From: Pedobacter schmidteae | GTDB taxonomy: Bacteria; Bacteroidota; Bacteroidia; Sphingobacteriales; Sphingobacteriaceae | Direction: 5' to 3' | DNA length: 64,000 nt | Assembly (NCBI GenBank): GCA_945901155.1 | Contig: CAMDKO010000001.1 | Span: 32,948-96,947 of the forward strand | Part shown: one piece after another, positions 52,692 through 62,625 of the stretch | How positions within the stretch are numbered: position 1 is the stretch's first letter | Layout: each line of letters starts with the position of its first letter | Position numbers and translations under genes: made by a program | Notes under the pieces: generated by a model | What the model saw: only the letters and a program-made list of their open reading frames with translations | What the model was told of the DNA's origin: nothing | The model's database searches: none

Positions 52692-54737
52692 TTACCAGAT
52701 TCTGATTCGGTCTTCTGGTTTTTTATAGAGTTTATTTCCTGGTTTAATATCGAATGCATTATACCATGCATCCATATTAACAGGTGCACCAATTGTGCGA
52801 TATGGCCCTGGAGAATGGCTGTCAGTCACGATCAACTGTGCCGCAGATTCATTCAGAATATTACCTTTCCAAACCTGTGCCCATGAAAGGAAAAATCGCT
52901 GATCCGGAGTAAATCCATCAATTTTAACAGTACTTTGACCTTGTTTAGTCATTTTAAAGGCTTCGTATGCCGCATTTAATCCACCAAGATCACCAATATT
53001 TTCACCGAGAGTAAGCTTTCCGTTTACATGAATGGTGTCTAAGACCGTATACGCATCAAATTGCTCCTGTAATGCTGTAGCTTTTACTTTAAAACGTGCA
53101 CGGTCTACATCAGTCCACCAGTTACGTAATGTTCCGTCTTTATCATATTGGCTTCCTGAATCATCAAATCCATGTGATATTTCATGGCCGATCACAGCTC
53201 CAATTCCACCATAGTTTACTGCATCGTCGGCATTCGGGTCAAAGAATGGAAATTGAAGAATTCCAGCTGGGAACACAATTTCATTGTTAACGGCGTTGTA
53301 GTAGGCATTTACTGTTGGAGGAGTCATACCCCAGCGGCTTTTATCTACCGGTTTTCCAAGTTGCTTAACCATTTCGGTATATCCCCATTCACCTGCATTT
53401 CGTAGATTTTGAAAGAATGATCCGCTTTTGATCTCAAGGCCTTCGTACTCTTTCCATTTATCAGGATAAGCGATCTTTGGAGTAAATGCATGTAATTTAT
53501 CCAATGCTTTTTGTTTGGTTACATCGGTCATCCAATCTAGATTTTTGATCCGTATTTCATAAGCTTTCACCAGATTGCTCACCAATTCTTGCATTCTTGC
53601 TTTGGCTTCAGGTTTAAAATGTTTTTTAACATAGATCTGACCAAGAAGATCGCCTACAGTACCATCAGTTAATGATGACATACGCTGCCAGCGCGGTGTT
53701 TGAACCTTTTGACCAGTAAGAATCTGATTAAAGGCAAAACTTGCATTCACAAATTCAGAACTAAGATAAGGTGCTGAAGTTTTGAGTAGATTCCATTTTA
53801 AATAGGTTTTAAGATCATTGACAGGTGTTGAGCTAAGCAATCCATTTAATGCAGTGAAGAATTTAGGAGAGTTTACTAAAACCGTATCTTGTCCATTTAC
53901 TTTCATTAAAGGCATTAAGCTCTGCCAGTTTAGATTTGAAGTGGTTTTGCTGAAATCTGTTACTGAGAACTTATTATAGGTTTTATAAGGATCACGCATT
54001 TCAACCCTGCTCATTTGTGCTGATGCGAGAGTCTTTTCTAGGTTGAAAATTGTTTCAGCTGCTTTTTCGGCTTCTGCTGCAGATGATCCTGAAAGGCTGA
54101 ACAAACTAGTAATATAATTTTTATAAGATTTTTGAATAATTAGGCTCCTTGCGTCACTCTTTAGGTAATAATCACGGTCTGGAAGAGTTGTGCCACCTTG
54201 GCTTAACTGAGGGACAATATTTTTTACGTATTTTCTATCTTGTCCGACACTAAAACCGAAAAATGGAGAACCGCTACCATAGGTGCGCATGCTCGCAGCA
54301 TGATTAATTATTCCATTCAGATCAGAGATCTGATTTAGTTTTTCAAGATCTGGTTTGATAGGAGAATAACCTAGTTTTTCAATACTTAAACTATCCATGC
54401 CAGCCATGTAGAAGTCGCCTACTCGTTTTTCAACTGATCCAGCTACTGCTTTTTTATTGTTTGCCGATTCTGCCAGAATAGTTTTTACAGCATTAATATT
54501 AAAGTCACGCAACAGATTAAAACTACCCCATCTGGTTTCCTTTGCAGGAACAGGATTGTTCTTTATCCAAGTGCCGCTTGCATAATTATAAAAATCATCT
54601 CCTGGATTTTTAGTCAGATCCATGCTCGATTTATCAATGAAGACAGGCTTTTTGACAGGTTTCGAGTCATGCTGTGCATTAGCTTGCAAATTGAATGTGC
54701 ATAGTCCTGCTAAAAAAAATAATTTAATGTAATTCAT
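52692..54737 (-). CDS. M13-family metallopeptidase (PepO/neprilysin-like)
   Basis: IGHEISHGFDDSGSQYDKDG (HExxH), NAYYNAVNNEIVFPAGILQ, ENIGDLGGL. Confidence 0.95.
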   Translation of the reverse strand: MNYIKLFFLAGLCTFNLQANAQHDSKPVKKPVFIDKSSMDLTKNPGDDFYNYASGTWIKNNPVPAKETRWGSFNLLRDFNINAVKTILAESANNKKAVAGSVEKRVGDFYMAGMDSLSIEKLGYSPIKPDLEKLNQISDLNGIINHAASMRTYGSGSPFFGFSVGQDRKYVKNIVPQLSQGGTTLPDRDYYLKSDARSLIIQKSYKNYITSLFSLSGSSAAEAEKAAETIFNLEKTLASAQMSRVEMRDPYKTYNKFSVTDFSKTTSNLNWQSLMPLMKVNGQDTVLVNSPKFFTALNGLLSSTPVNDLKTYLKWNLLKTSAPYLSSEFVNASFAFNQILTGQKVQTPRWQRMSSLTDGTVGDLLGQIYVKKHFKPEAKARMQELVSNLVKAYEIRIKNLDWMTDVTKQKALDKLHAFTPKIAYPDKWKEYEGLEIKSGSFFQNLRNAGEWGYTEMVKQLGKPVDKSRWGMTPPTVNAYYNAVNNEIVFPAGILQFPFFDPNADDAVNYGGIGAVIGHEISHGFDDSGSQYDKDGTLRNWWTDVDRARFKVKATALQEQFDAYTVLDTIHVNGKLTLGENIGDLGGLNAAYEAFKMTKQGQSTVKIDGFTPDQRFFLSWAQVWKGNILNESAAQLIVTDSHSPGPYRTIGAPVNMDAWYNAFDIKPGNKLYKKPEDRIRIW

Positions 54738-55082
54738 GTTTTAATAATTATTGGTTAGTTATTAAAAATAAAAATAAGGCTTAATGACGAAAAGAAAAGA
54801 ATAGAATTTCAAGCAACTACTAATTGAACCATGAATTCAGGTAAGGTCAATCTTAAATGAGTAAGAAAAAAGTCTATAATTTTAGAAAAATTAGAGGTTT
54901 TCATTTTTATTTGATGATCTACTAATAATAGCCTTCAAAAGTAAAATTATTGATAGTTAACGAATTTAATATTCAGGCATGCAGAAACGCAACAAAACCA
55001 AAAATTTGAAAATACAGCTAGACTCTATTCAAAAAATACCTCTCAAAAATGTACTTTTACAATTTAAATTTCCTTTTAGCAA

Positions 55083-57722
55083 ATGAACATTCCTAAAACA
55101 TATAATCCGAGAGAAACAGAGGATAAGTGGTATTCATACTGGTTGGATAAAAAATTCTTCCGTTCAGTGCCTGATGAGCGTGAACCTTATACTATTGTAA
55201 TACCTCCACCGAATGTTACTGGTGTGTTGCACATGGGTCATATGTTGAATAATACTATTCAGGATGTATTGATTCGCAGGGCGCGCATGCAAGGAAAAAA
55301 CGCTTGTTGGGTGCCGGGCACAGACCATGCTTCGATTGCGACAGAGGCTAAAGTAGTAGCAATGCTGAAGGAAAAGGGAATTGAGAAAAAGGATGTAAGC
55401 AGGGAGGAATTTTTGGAGTATGCTTATGAATGGAAAGATAAATATGGTGGTATCATTTTAAAGCAGTTAGAGAAACTTGGTGCTTCATGTGATTGGGACA
55501 GAACACGTTTCACCATGGAGGAAGATCTATCAGAAGCTGTTATTGATACTTTTATTCATTTGTATAAAAAGGGATGGATCTATCGTGGTATCCGGATGGT
55601 GAACTGGGATCCTAAAGGAAAAACTGCAGTTTCTGATGAAGAGGTTATCCGTAAAGAAGTTAATCAGAAATTATATTATATCCGATATAAAGTAAAAGAT
55701 CAGAATTCAGATTCCGACGCATATCTGACTATTGCCACTACTCGCCCGGAAACGATCATGGCCGATACAGCAATTTGTATCAATCCAAATGATCTCAGAT
55801 TTGATCATCTGAAAGGGAAATCTGTATTTATACCCTTAATAAACAGGGAAATACCTGTAATTGAGGATGAATATGTGGATATGGAATTTGGTACTGGTTG
55901 CCTTAAAGTTACACCAGCCCATGATTTGAATGATTATGAACTTGGGGTGAAACATAAGCTACAGGTCATTGACATTTTAAATGATGATGGTACCTTAAAT
56001 GAGAATGCCCAGATCTTGGTAGGAGAGGATCGTTTTACTGCACGTAAGATGATCAGTAAAATGCTTGAAGAGGCTGGTAGTTTGGAGAAAGTTGAGGATT
56101 ATAAATCACAGATTGGTTTTTCTGAGCGAACAGATGCCGCTATTGAGCCAAAGCTTTCTATGCAGTGGTTCTGTAAAATGTCGGAAATGTCTGAACCAGC
56201 CTTGAACTATGTATTGAATGGAGAGGTAAAGCTGATTCCTGAAAAGTTCATCAATACCTACAAGCATTGGATGGAGAATGTCAAAGATTGGTGCATTAGC
56301 AGGCAGTTATGGTGGGGCCAAAGGATACCGGCATGGTATAATTTAAAAGGAGAGTGGGTAGTTGCCAGAACAAGAGAGGAAGCGGTTCAGGAGTTTAAAA
56401 ATCAGTTTCCTGAATCTGATTCAAATGTTATCAGACAAGACGATGATGTAGTAGATACCTGGTTTTCATCCTGGCTTTGGCCAATTTCTGTTTTTGATGG
56501 TTTTAAAGACCCTGATAATGCAGATATCAATTATTATTATCCAACCAATGACCTGGTTACTGCTCCTGAGATACTCTTCTTTTGGGTGGCAAGAATGATC
56601 ATGGCTGGGCATGAATTTAGAGGAAAGGCACCTTTTAAAAACGTTTATCTCACAGGTATTGTGCGCGATAAACAAGGTCGGAAAATGTCGAAGTCACTGG
56701 GTAATTCACCTGATCCTATAGATCTGATTGAAAGATATGGTGCTGATGGAGTGCGGGTAGGGATGCTTTTATGCTCTCCTGCAGGAAATGACTTGATGTT
56801 TGATGAAAGCTATTGTGAGCAAGGTCGTAATTTTGCCAATAAGGTATGGAATGCCTTCAGGCTTGTGAAAGGCTGGGAAGTAGATGAAAGCCTGCCAAAC
56901 ACGAATCAGCAGGCTATTAACTGGTTCGATTCTGCATTTAATCAGGCTTTTATTGAGATTGAAGAACATTACAGACAATACCGGCTTTCAGATTCATTAA
57001 TGGGAATCTATAAATTGGTTTGGGATGATTTCTGTGCTTGGTATCTTGAAATGATCAAGCCTGTTTATCAGCAGCCGATTGATCCTGAAACTTATCGTGT
57101 AACCATAGAATATTTTGAGCGAATATTGAAATTACTTCATCCTTTTATGCCTTTTTTAACAGAAGAATTGTGGCATGATGACCTTTTTGTTGAACGCCAG
57201 GAACTAGATTGTTGTATAGTTGCTCCTTATCCTGTTGCAGGAAAGGTAAATGCCACGCTTTTAAATGACATAGATCTTGTTAAACTAGTGGTTTCTGAAA
57301 TCAGAAATGTCAGAAATACAAAGCAAATATCTCCTAAAGAAGCTTTGCCATTAAGCATAAGAGTTAATTCTTCTATTAAGTATAATGATTATTTATCCAT
57401 AATTTTCAAACTTGCCAATATCAGTTCCTCTCAATTTGTAAAGGAACCCGTTTCTGGTGCAAGCACTTTCATGGCTGGAAAAGATGAATTCTTTATTTCT
57501 CTAGAAAATAATATTGATGTTGATTTAGAAAGAGATCGGCTAGAAAAGGAAATTGATTATCAGAATGGCTTTCTTAGATCAGTTGAGGCTAAATTATTGA
57601 ATGAACGATTTATTCAAAATGCTAAACAAGAAGTTGTTGAAAATGAGCGTAGCAAAAAAGAAGATGCTCTTTCAAAACTAAAAATCCTAGAGGAGGCACT
57701 TAAATCACTTTCTGCTCTTTAA
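55083..57722 (+). CDS. valS: Valyl-tRNA synthetase
   Basis: PPPNVTGVLHMGHMLN, GTDHASIATE, GRKMSKSLGNSPDP, C-terminal coiled coil. Confidence 0.97.
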   Translation: MNIPKTYNPRETEDKWYSYWLDKKFFRSVPDEREPYTIVIPPPNVTGVLHMGHMLNNTIQDVLIRRARMQGKNACWVPGTDHASIATEAKVVAMLKEKGIEKKDVSREEFLEYAYEWKDKYGGIILKQLEKLGASCDWDRTRFTMEEDLSEAVIDTFIHLYKKGWIYRGIRMVNWDPKGKTAVSDEEVIRKEVNQKLYYIRYKVKDQNSDSDAYLTIATTRPETIMADTAICINPNDLRFDHLKGKSVFIPLINREIPVIEDEYVDMEFGTGCLKVTPAHDLNDYELGVKHKLQVIDILNDDGTLNENAQILVGEDRFTARKMISKMLEEAGSLEKVEDYKSQIGFSERTDAAIEPKLSMQWFCKMSEMSEPALNYVLNGEVKLIPEKFINTYKHWMENVKDWCISRQLWWGQRIPAWYNLKGEWVVARTREEAVQEFKNQFPESDSNVIRQDDDVVDTWFSSWLWPISVFDGFKDPDNADINYYYPTNDLVTAPEILFFWVARMIMAGHEFRGKAPFKNVYLTGIVRDKQGRKMSKSLGNSPDPIDLIERYGADGVRVGMLLCSPAGNDLMFDESYCEQGRNFANKVWNAFRLVKGWEVDESLPNTNQQAINWFDSAFNQAFIEIEEHYRQYRLSDSLMGIYKLVWDDFCAWYLEMIKPVYQQPIDPETYRVTIEYFERILKLLHPFMPFLTEELWHDDLFVERQELDCCIVAPYPVAGKVNATLLNDIDLVKLVVSEIRNVRNTKQISPKEALPLSIRVNSSIKYNDYLSIIFKLANISSSQFVKEPVSGASTFMAGKDEFFISLENNIDVDLERDRLEKEIDYQNGFLRSVEAKLLNERFIQNAKQEVVENERSKKEDALSKLKILEEALKSLSAL

Positions 57723-57774
57723 TCTAAGCAAACACAGGTATTCAAAATCTGCGTTTGTTTATCTAAAAATACTT

Positions 57775-57893
57775 TTAATTGTACTTAGTAACATCCTCCA
57801 CCCGGCGTACATGTTCAGGCAATATCAGCTGGCTTTTGAGCAACAACACTGATGCTGAAAATGCCTGTTTTACCTGATTTGAACTCTAAGATT
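57775..57893 (-). pseudogene. Short decayed coding remnant downstream of ArsR-type regulator
   Basis: Two competing open minus-strand frames: ...[26 protein letters not shown][TGA]TCTPGGGCY* and SSNQVKQAFSASVLLLKSQLILPEHVRRVEDVTKYN*. Neither has a plausible start. Confidence 0.35.
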
Positions 57894-58223
57894 TTAACAG
57901 CAGTTTATTGCAGGTTTAAATGATGAAAAGAAACCGCTGGTTTCTTTTTCGAGCATTTCCCAGGTTGAAGGGTTAATGCAATAACAAACACTTACTCCCT
58001 CTATTGTGCCCTGAATTAAACCTGCATTTTTTAGTTCTTTAAGATGCTGTGATATGGTTGCCTGAGCTAATCCAAGTTCTTCAACTAAATCGCCGCATAT
58101 GCAGGTATTACTTTTCATTAATTCTTGTAATATGGCAATACGTGCCGGATGAGCTAGGGCTTTTAGTAATTGAGCCAATTGATTTTGCTCAGTCGAGAAT
58201 ATTTCAGATTTAGTTAGCCCCAT
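57894..58223 (-). CDS. ArsR/SmtB-family metalloregulator
   Basis: [46 protein letters not shown] winged helix with CxC motif; terminal Cys pair. Confidence 0.93.
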   Translation of the reverse strand: MGLTKSEIFSTEQNQLAQLLKALAHPARIAILQELMKSNTCICGDLVEELGLAQATISQHLKELKNAGLIQGTIEGVSVCYCINPSTWEMLEKETSGFFSSFKPAINCC

Positions 58224-58330
58224 AATTCATTGCAATATTACGATTAATTTTTATATTAACAACTATTAACTCTAAGTATACATCGGTCTACGCTTTAATT
58301 TTTTTAAAACGCATTTAATTTTTACTTGCA

Positions 58331-58732
58331 TTAATTTTGTAATTTCAATATTGTTTCACAAAGTTCGTCAGGTAAGAAAGGCTTTACTATAATCTCATTA
58401 ATACCACTTTTTTTAACATTCTCTTCCACTTCATTTTGTATACAAGCTGAAATTGCAATAATCGGTATTGTAATGTTTAATTCTCTCATTTTTCTGCTTG
58501 ACTCATAACCATCCATGACTGGCATATTAAGATCCATAAGAACAACACTATGACGCATTGGATCAACCATTTTTAATGCTTCTAAACCATTGGTTGCAAT
58601 ATCTACAATAGCGCCTAAATTTTCCAGAGTTTTTTTTGCTATCAAAATATTCATCGCATTATCTTCAACAACCAAAATTTTGTGACCAGCTAATTGTCTG
58701 ATGTTTTCGAGGGTTATAGTTGAATTTGACAT
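58331..58732 (-). CDS. Stand-alone receiver-domain response regulator
   Basis: HKILVVEDNAMN, VVLMDLNMPVMDGYE, IIVKPFLPDEL; no output domain. Confidence 0.92.
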   Translation of the reverse strand: MSNSTITLENIRQLAGHKILVVEDNAMNILIAKKTLENLGAIVDIATNGLEALKMVDPMRHSVVLMDLNMPVMDGYESSRKMRELNITIPIIAISACIQNEVEENVKKSGINEIIVKPFLPDELCETILKLQN

Positions 58733-58845
58733 CGTTGAAATACAATCCTTTGAACTATTCTCAAAAGTTTGAGTAAAATGAATACCGGAATTTAGTGTTT
58801 ATTGCTTATTTTAAATTATTGTCTAATCCCCCAAGCAAGTTTAAC

Positions 58846-59607
58846 TTAAACTGATTTTTTAAGTTTTATAATTCCTACTAAATGCATTAATTTCATTACA
58901 GGATAAACCGGATCAACTTCAAACCATTTCTTTCCAAAATTGGCACTATTGGGATATCTGTGGTGGTTGTTTTGGAATAATTCTCCAAGCATTAGTAGAT
59001 CAAATGGAGTTGTGTTTTTTGATTTATCATTATTGTCAAAATTCGAATATCCGTATTTATGACCACACCAGTTTACAATAGCACCATGAAGTGGCCCCAT
59101 CAGATAATGAATAGGGAGTAAGAGATAAAGCCATTCTGAACCTGCAGGAACAAAAGCTATATAAAACCAGGTATAGGCCGCTCCAAAAAGCAGTCTGGAT
59201 GCTATAGATGATCCAATTCTATCGATTAAAGGCCACTCTGGATAATTACCCAAAAAGCGAGCTTCCGGATCTTTTGTGCGATTTAGATGGTCTCTGAAAG
59301 TAATAATTGTAGATTTCATTAACTGAAATATATCTGTAAAGAAATGGGGTGAATGCGGGTCCTTCTCGGTGTCGCTATAGGCATGATGTTCACGATGCAT
59401 CAGTGCATAAGCACGCGGGTTTAAGAAGGATGCGCCTTCAAAGACATAAGCCAGAAGGTAAATTATCCGTTCCCATGTTTTACTCATGGTAAACATCCTG
59501 TGGGATGCATAACGGTGCTGGAAAAAGGTTTGAAAAAACAGAGATAGGAACCAATGGGCAACAAAAAAGATTAAAATAGCCATATAATTTTTTAACTGGT
59601 TAAACAC
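58846..59607 (-). CDS. Acyl-CoA / fatty-acid desaturase-like membrane protein
   Basis: HRYASH, HREHH, HNNHH-type His boxes (QHRYASHRMF, MHREHHAYSD, NNHHRYPNSANFG). Confidence 0.88.
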   Translation of the reverse strand: MFNQLKNYMAILIFFVAHWFLSLFFQTFFQHRYASHRMFTMSKTWERIIYLLAYVFEGASFLNPRAYALMHREHHAYSDTEKDPHSPHFFTDIFQLMKSTIITFRDHLNRTKDPEARFLGNYPEWPLIDRIGSSIASRLLFGAAYTWFYIAFVPAGSEWLYLLLPIHYLMGPLHGAIVNWCGHKYGYSNFDNNDKSKNTTPFDLLMLGELFQNNHHRYPNSANFGKKWFEVDPVYPVMKLMHLVGIIKLKKSV

Positions 59608-59761
59608 TAGTAATGGCCATTTTTTACAATGGATTTAGAACGAGCGAGATGTTGTTATAATTCTGCTAAATTAATTTAAACAGAAACTATTACAAATTTA
59701 GTTTATTCAATCGAATTTTAAGAATTATTTTTGATCAATAATTGAACTATAATTCAAATTG

Positions 59762-60229
59762 TTAGGCATACTGCGGTAACTCTTCAACAAAGCGATAACT
59801 TTCTTTTTTGAAGTCAATTTCACAACAAAAATGCTGTAAGCCATTACTTACAAGCAGCCATTGCACTCGGTGTATGAAATTATATCTTGCAATCTGATCA
59901 AAAGTATCTTGACTGATCTTTACAGAAGGTGCTTTACATTCAACAAGTACTATTTTATTGCCCGAGTTATTGTAAATCAGAATATCGGATCGTTTCTGCA
60001 AACTATTTAATTTCAAGCCTCCCTCTAGCTGAATGAGTGAACGCGGATAGTTCTTTTCCCGAACAAGAAATTGCACCAAATGCTGCCTGACCCATTCTTC
60101 AGGGGTAAGTACCAGAAATTTTTTCCTGATCTCATCAAAAATATAAGTCGTATTTCCTTCTTCTTTGATCCGGATAGGATAGGACGGCAGGTTTAAAGGT
60201 ATGGGTTCAAACATTTCTGTAAATTTCAC
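59762..60229 (-). CDS. Type I restriction enzyme HsdR N-terminal-domain-like protein (stand-alone PD-(D/E)XK fold)
   Basis: RKKFLVLTPEEWVRQHLVQFL, RSDILIYNNSGNKIVLVECKAPSVKISQDTFDQIARYN (D...ECK). Confidence 0.85.
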   Translation of the reverse strand: MKFTEMFEPIPLNLPSYPIRIKEEGNTTYIFDEIRKKFLVLTPEEWVRQHLVQFLVREKNYPRSLIQLEGGLKLNSLQKRSDILIYNNSGNKIVLVECKAPSVKISQDTFDQIARYNFIHRVQWLLVSNGLQHFCCEIDFKKESYRFVEELPQYA

Positions 60230-60314
60230 TAAATCATTTCAATATGCCTAATACCCTTAATTATATTTTAATACCTTCATTCTACCCTTTAAAGATTTAC
60301 AATATTTTGTAATT

Positions 60315-61358
60315 TTGAAGACCAGAATGGATATCAACAACCTTATTAAAGATCTAAAAAGTCGGAAGTTTAAACCGGTGTACCTGCTACATGGCGAGGA
60401 GTCTTATTATATAGATAAGATCAGCGATTTTATTGAAGAAAATGTACTTAATGATGCTGAGAAAGGCTTTAATCAAAGTATTTTTTATGGTAAAGACTCG
60501 GATATCATGAGCATTTTAAATGCTGCCAAGCGTTATCCGATGATGAGTGAATATCAGGTTATACTCGTTAAGGAAGCTCAGGAATTGAAGTGGGGAAAAG
60601 ATGGGGATGATGATAAAAAATTATCGGATCCTTTATTAAGCTATTTTGAGAATCCTCTTCAAAGTACTATTCTGGTATTTTGTTTTCGAAATGGCAAGTT
60701 TGATAAGCGTAAAAAGACGTATAAAGCCATCGAGAAAACGGGAATTGTATTTGAATCAGCTACTCTTAATGATAATAAAGTTTCAGCATGGATTGAAAGT
60801 TTTGTTCATCAGAAGGGATATAAAATTCAAGCCCAGGCCTCGGCACTTATGGCAGAATATTTAGGTAATGATCTCTCTAAAGTTTGTAATGAGCTCGAAA
60901 AGCTGATGCTTAACGTAAATGTGGGCCAAGAGATCAATACGGATGATATACAAAACAATATTGGGATCAGTAAGGAATATAATGTATTTGAACTTCAAAA
61001 CGCCATAACTCGCAAGGATGCATTTAAAGTCAATCAAATCATTAATTATTTCGCTGAAAACCCCAAGAATAATCCTATTTTCTTATTGCTGGGAAACCTT
61101 AATTCCTATTTTGGTAAGATACTCAAAGTTCATTATGCTACTGACCGATCAGCGCAGGGGCTTGCACAAGAGCTTGGGGTTTCACCCTATTTTGTAAGGG
61201 ATTTTGAAAATGCTGCAAGGAACCATAGCAAGGAAAAGGTGTTTCGTATAATCAGCTATCTCCGAGAATGTGACATGAAAAGTAAAGGTGTGGATGCAAG
61301 CGCAAATACAGAACATGGCGAACTGATGAAAGAGCTTTTGTTTAAAATCATTCATTAA
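60315..61358 (+). CDS. holA: DNA polymerase III delta subunit
   Basis: KPVYLLHGEESYYIDKISDFIEENVL, EYQVILVKEAQELK, C-term HolA fold; possible Met start at 60327. Confidence 0.92.
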   Translation: MKTRMDINNLIKDLKSRKFKPVYLLHGEESYYIDKISDFIEENVLNDAEKGFNQSIFYGKDSDIMSILNAAKRYPMMSEYQVILVKEAQELKWGKDGDDDKKLSDPLLSYFENPLQSTILVFCFRNGKFDKRKKTYKAIEKTGIVFESATLNDNKVSAWIESFVHQKGYKIQAQASALMAEYLGNDLSKVCNELEKLMLNVNVGQEINTDDIQNNIGISKEYNVFELQNAITRKDAFKVNQIINYFAENPKNNPIFLLLGNLNSYFGKILKVHYATDRSAQGLAQELGVSPYFVRDFENAARNHSKEKVFRIISYLRECDMKSKGVDASANTEHGELMKELLFKIIH

Positions 61359-61498
61359 TTGGCCAGTAAATTTGCTATAAACTAACTAGTTCAACACAGA
61401 TTTTTTTCGACTTGCTATATACCCTTGGCGGGGGTAGTATTTGAGTAATTTGGGAGGTTTAAGCAAAAGTTCAACCTTTAGTAAGGCTCTGGATATTT

Positions 61499-62416
61499 TT
61501 ATTTCTTCCCTATCACATGTAAATTAATAAGGCTTGAATGTGGAAAGCCTAAGGTGTTCCCAGGTTTAATATTTAGGGTATTACGGAGATAAATATCAAT
61601 GATACCTTTGGCTACCTTTGTTTTAGTTTCCAGAAATTCGGGTTCAACGGCAACAAGGAAATCTTTGAAATGCATTTTCCCATTATGATCAACCACCACC
61701 GAAAATGAATACTGAAAATTCTGATAAGCTTTATCAATATTGATGCGATATTCAGGATATAGATATTCCTCTGATCTATTTACATGCCCTAAATAGGGGT
61801 CAAGAGCGGGTTTAATCTTTTCTACCCTCGTAATTCTGCTCTTGCTATTTAGCACAACCGGATTTCTTGCAGCAAATGCACTATCCAGATTGCTGTTAGC
61901 TTGTATAGCCCGATATTTTATAAAAAGCGAGTCTTCGCTACTGGGAGCTTTTAGCTTTGCGGCATCTACTTTTAATTTATTTTTAATGTATTCATCTGAA
62001 TACAGCTTCATGTAGATAGTTGATCGATCTTCATTAACCACTCTTGATTCCAAGGCCATTACCTGCAAAAGAATACTGTCTTTGCTGACATGTTTCACTC
62101 TGAACCATTCACGTGCGAACTGAAATAGGGCCTTATGGCTATGGAATATACGGTAGGTCATGTATTGTTTCTTCTCCGGACTGAAGATCCTGACCGAATC
62201 ATCAGCATTAAAGTAAATATTCCATTCCGGTTCTAGTTGAAAACCCTGCTCATTGAATGAAAGTCCGTTTTGAAATGAACGTCTTACCTCTGTATACTTT
62301 ATTCCCTTAATTGCGGTAAATGTAGGCACTGGCTCCTCGTTAATATTGGTTATATAATAACAGGAATAACAAAGTGAAATCGCGAAAAAAAGCAGTAGCA
62401 GAGATAGAAATTTCAT
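61499..62416 (-). CDS. Hypothetical lipoprotein/secreted protein
   Basis: 305 aa, N-term FAISLCYSCYYI lipobox-like; no family recognised. Confidence 0.6.
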   Translation of the reverse strand: MKFLSLLLLFFAISLCYSCYYITNINEEPVPTFTAIKGIKYTEVRRSFQNGLSFNEQGFQLEPEWNIYFNADDSVRIFSPEKKQYMTYRIFHSHKALFQFAREWFRVKHVSKDSILLQVMALESRVVNEDRSTIYMKLYSDEYIKNKLKVDAAKLKAPSSEDSLFIKYRAIQANSNLDSAFAARNPVVLNSKSRITRVEKIKPALDPYLGHVNRSEEYLYPEYRINIDKAYQNFQYSFSVVVDHNGKMHFKDFLVAVEPEFLETKTKVAKGIIDIYLRNTLNIKPGNTLGFPHSSLINLHVIGKK

Positions 62417-62625
62417 TGGGGCTGAAATTATGAAAAATACGTTGGATGCCTACGCATGCTTTTATTTTCTTTTTTATTTAAGGCTATGATCTTTAGCTGA
62501 AAAGGAAATTCTCTAAAAATAGCCAGCGTATTTATTTGTAGCTTTTTGTACTTGATCGTTTTTATTCACTCAGTGATGGATATCGATTGTATAATCTAAA
62601 AATTTAATTTATATAAATAATTGAT

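Noticed and set aside
57724-57762. Possible valS terminator (aagcaaacacag...ctgcgtttgttt)
   Set aside because: Stem has two wobble or mismatch positions and no strong T-run; left out of the feature list.
57787-57893. Selenoprotein read-through at the TGA before TCTPGGGC
   Set aside because: No start codon, no recognised SECIS-like hairpin immediately after the TGA, and an alternative open frame exists; decay is simpler.
59762-60229. Type I restriction-modification system
   Set aside because: Only an HsdR_N-like domain is present; no HsdM, HsdS or helicase domain in the window.
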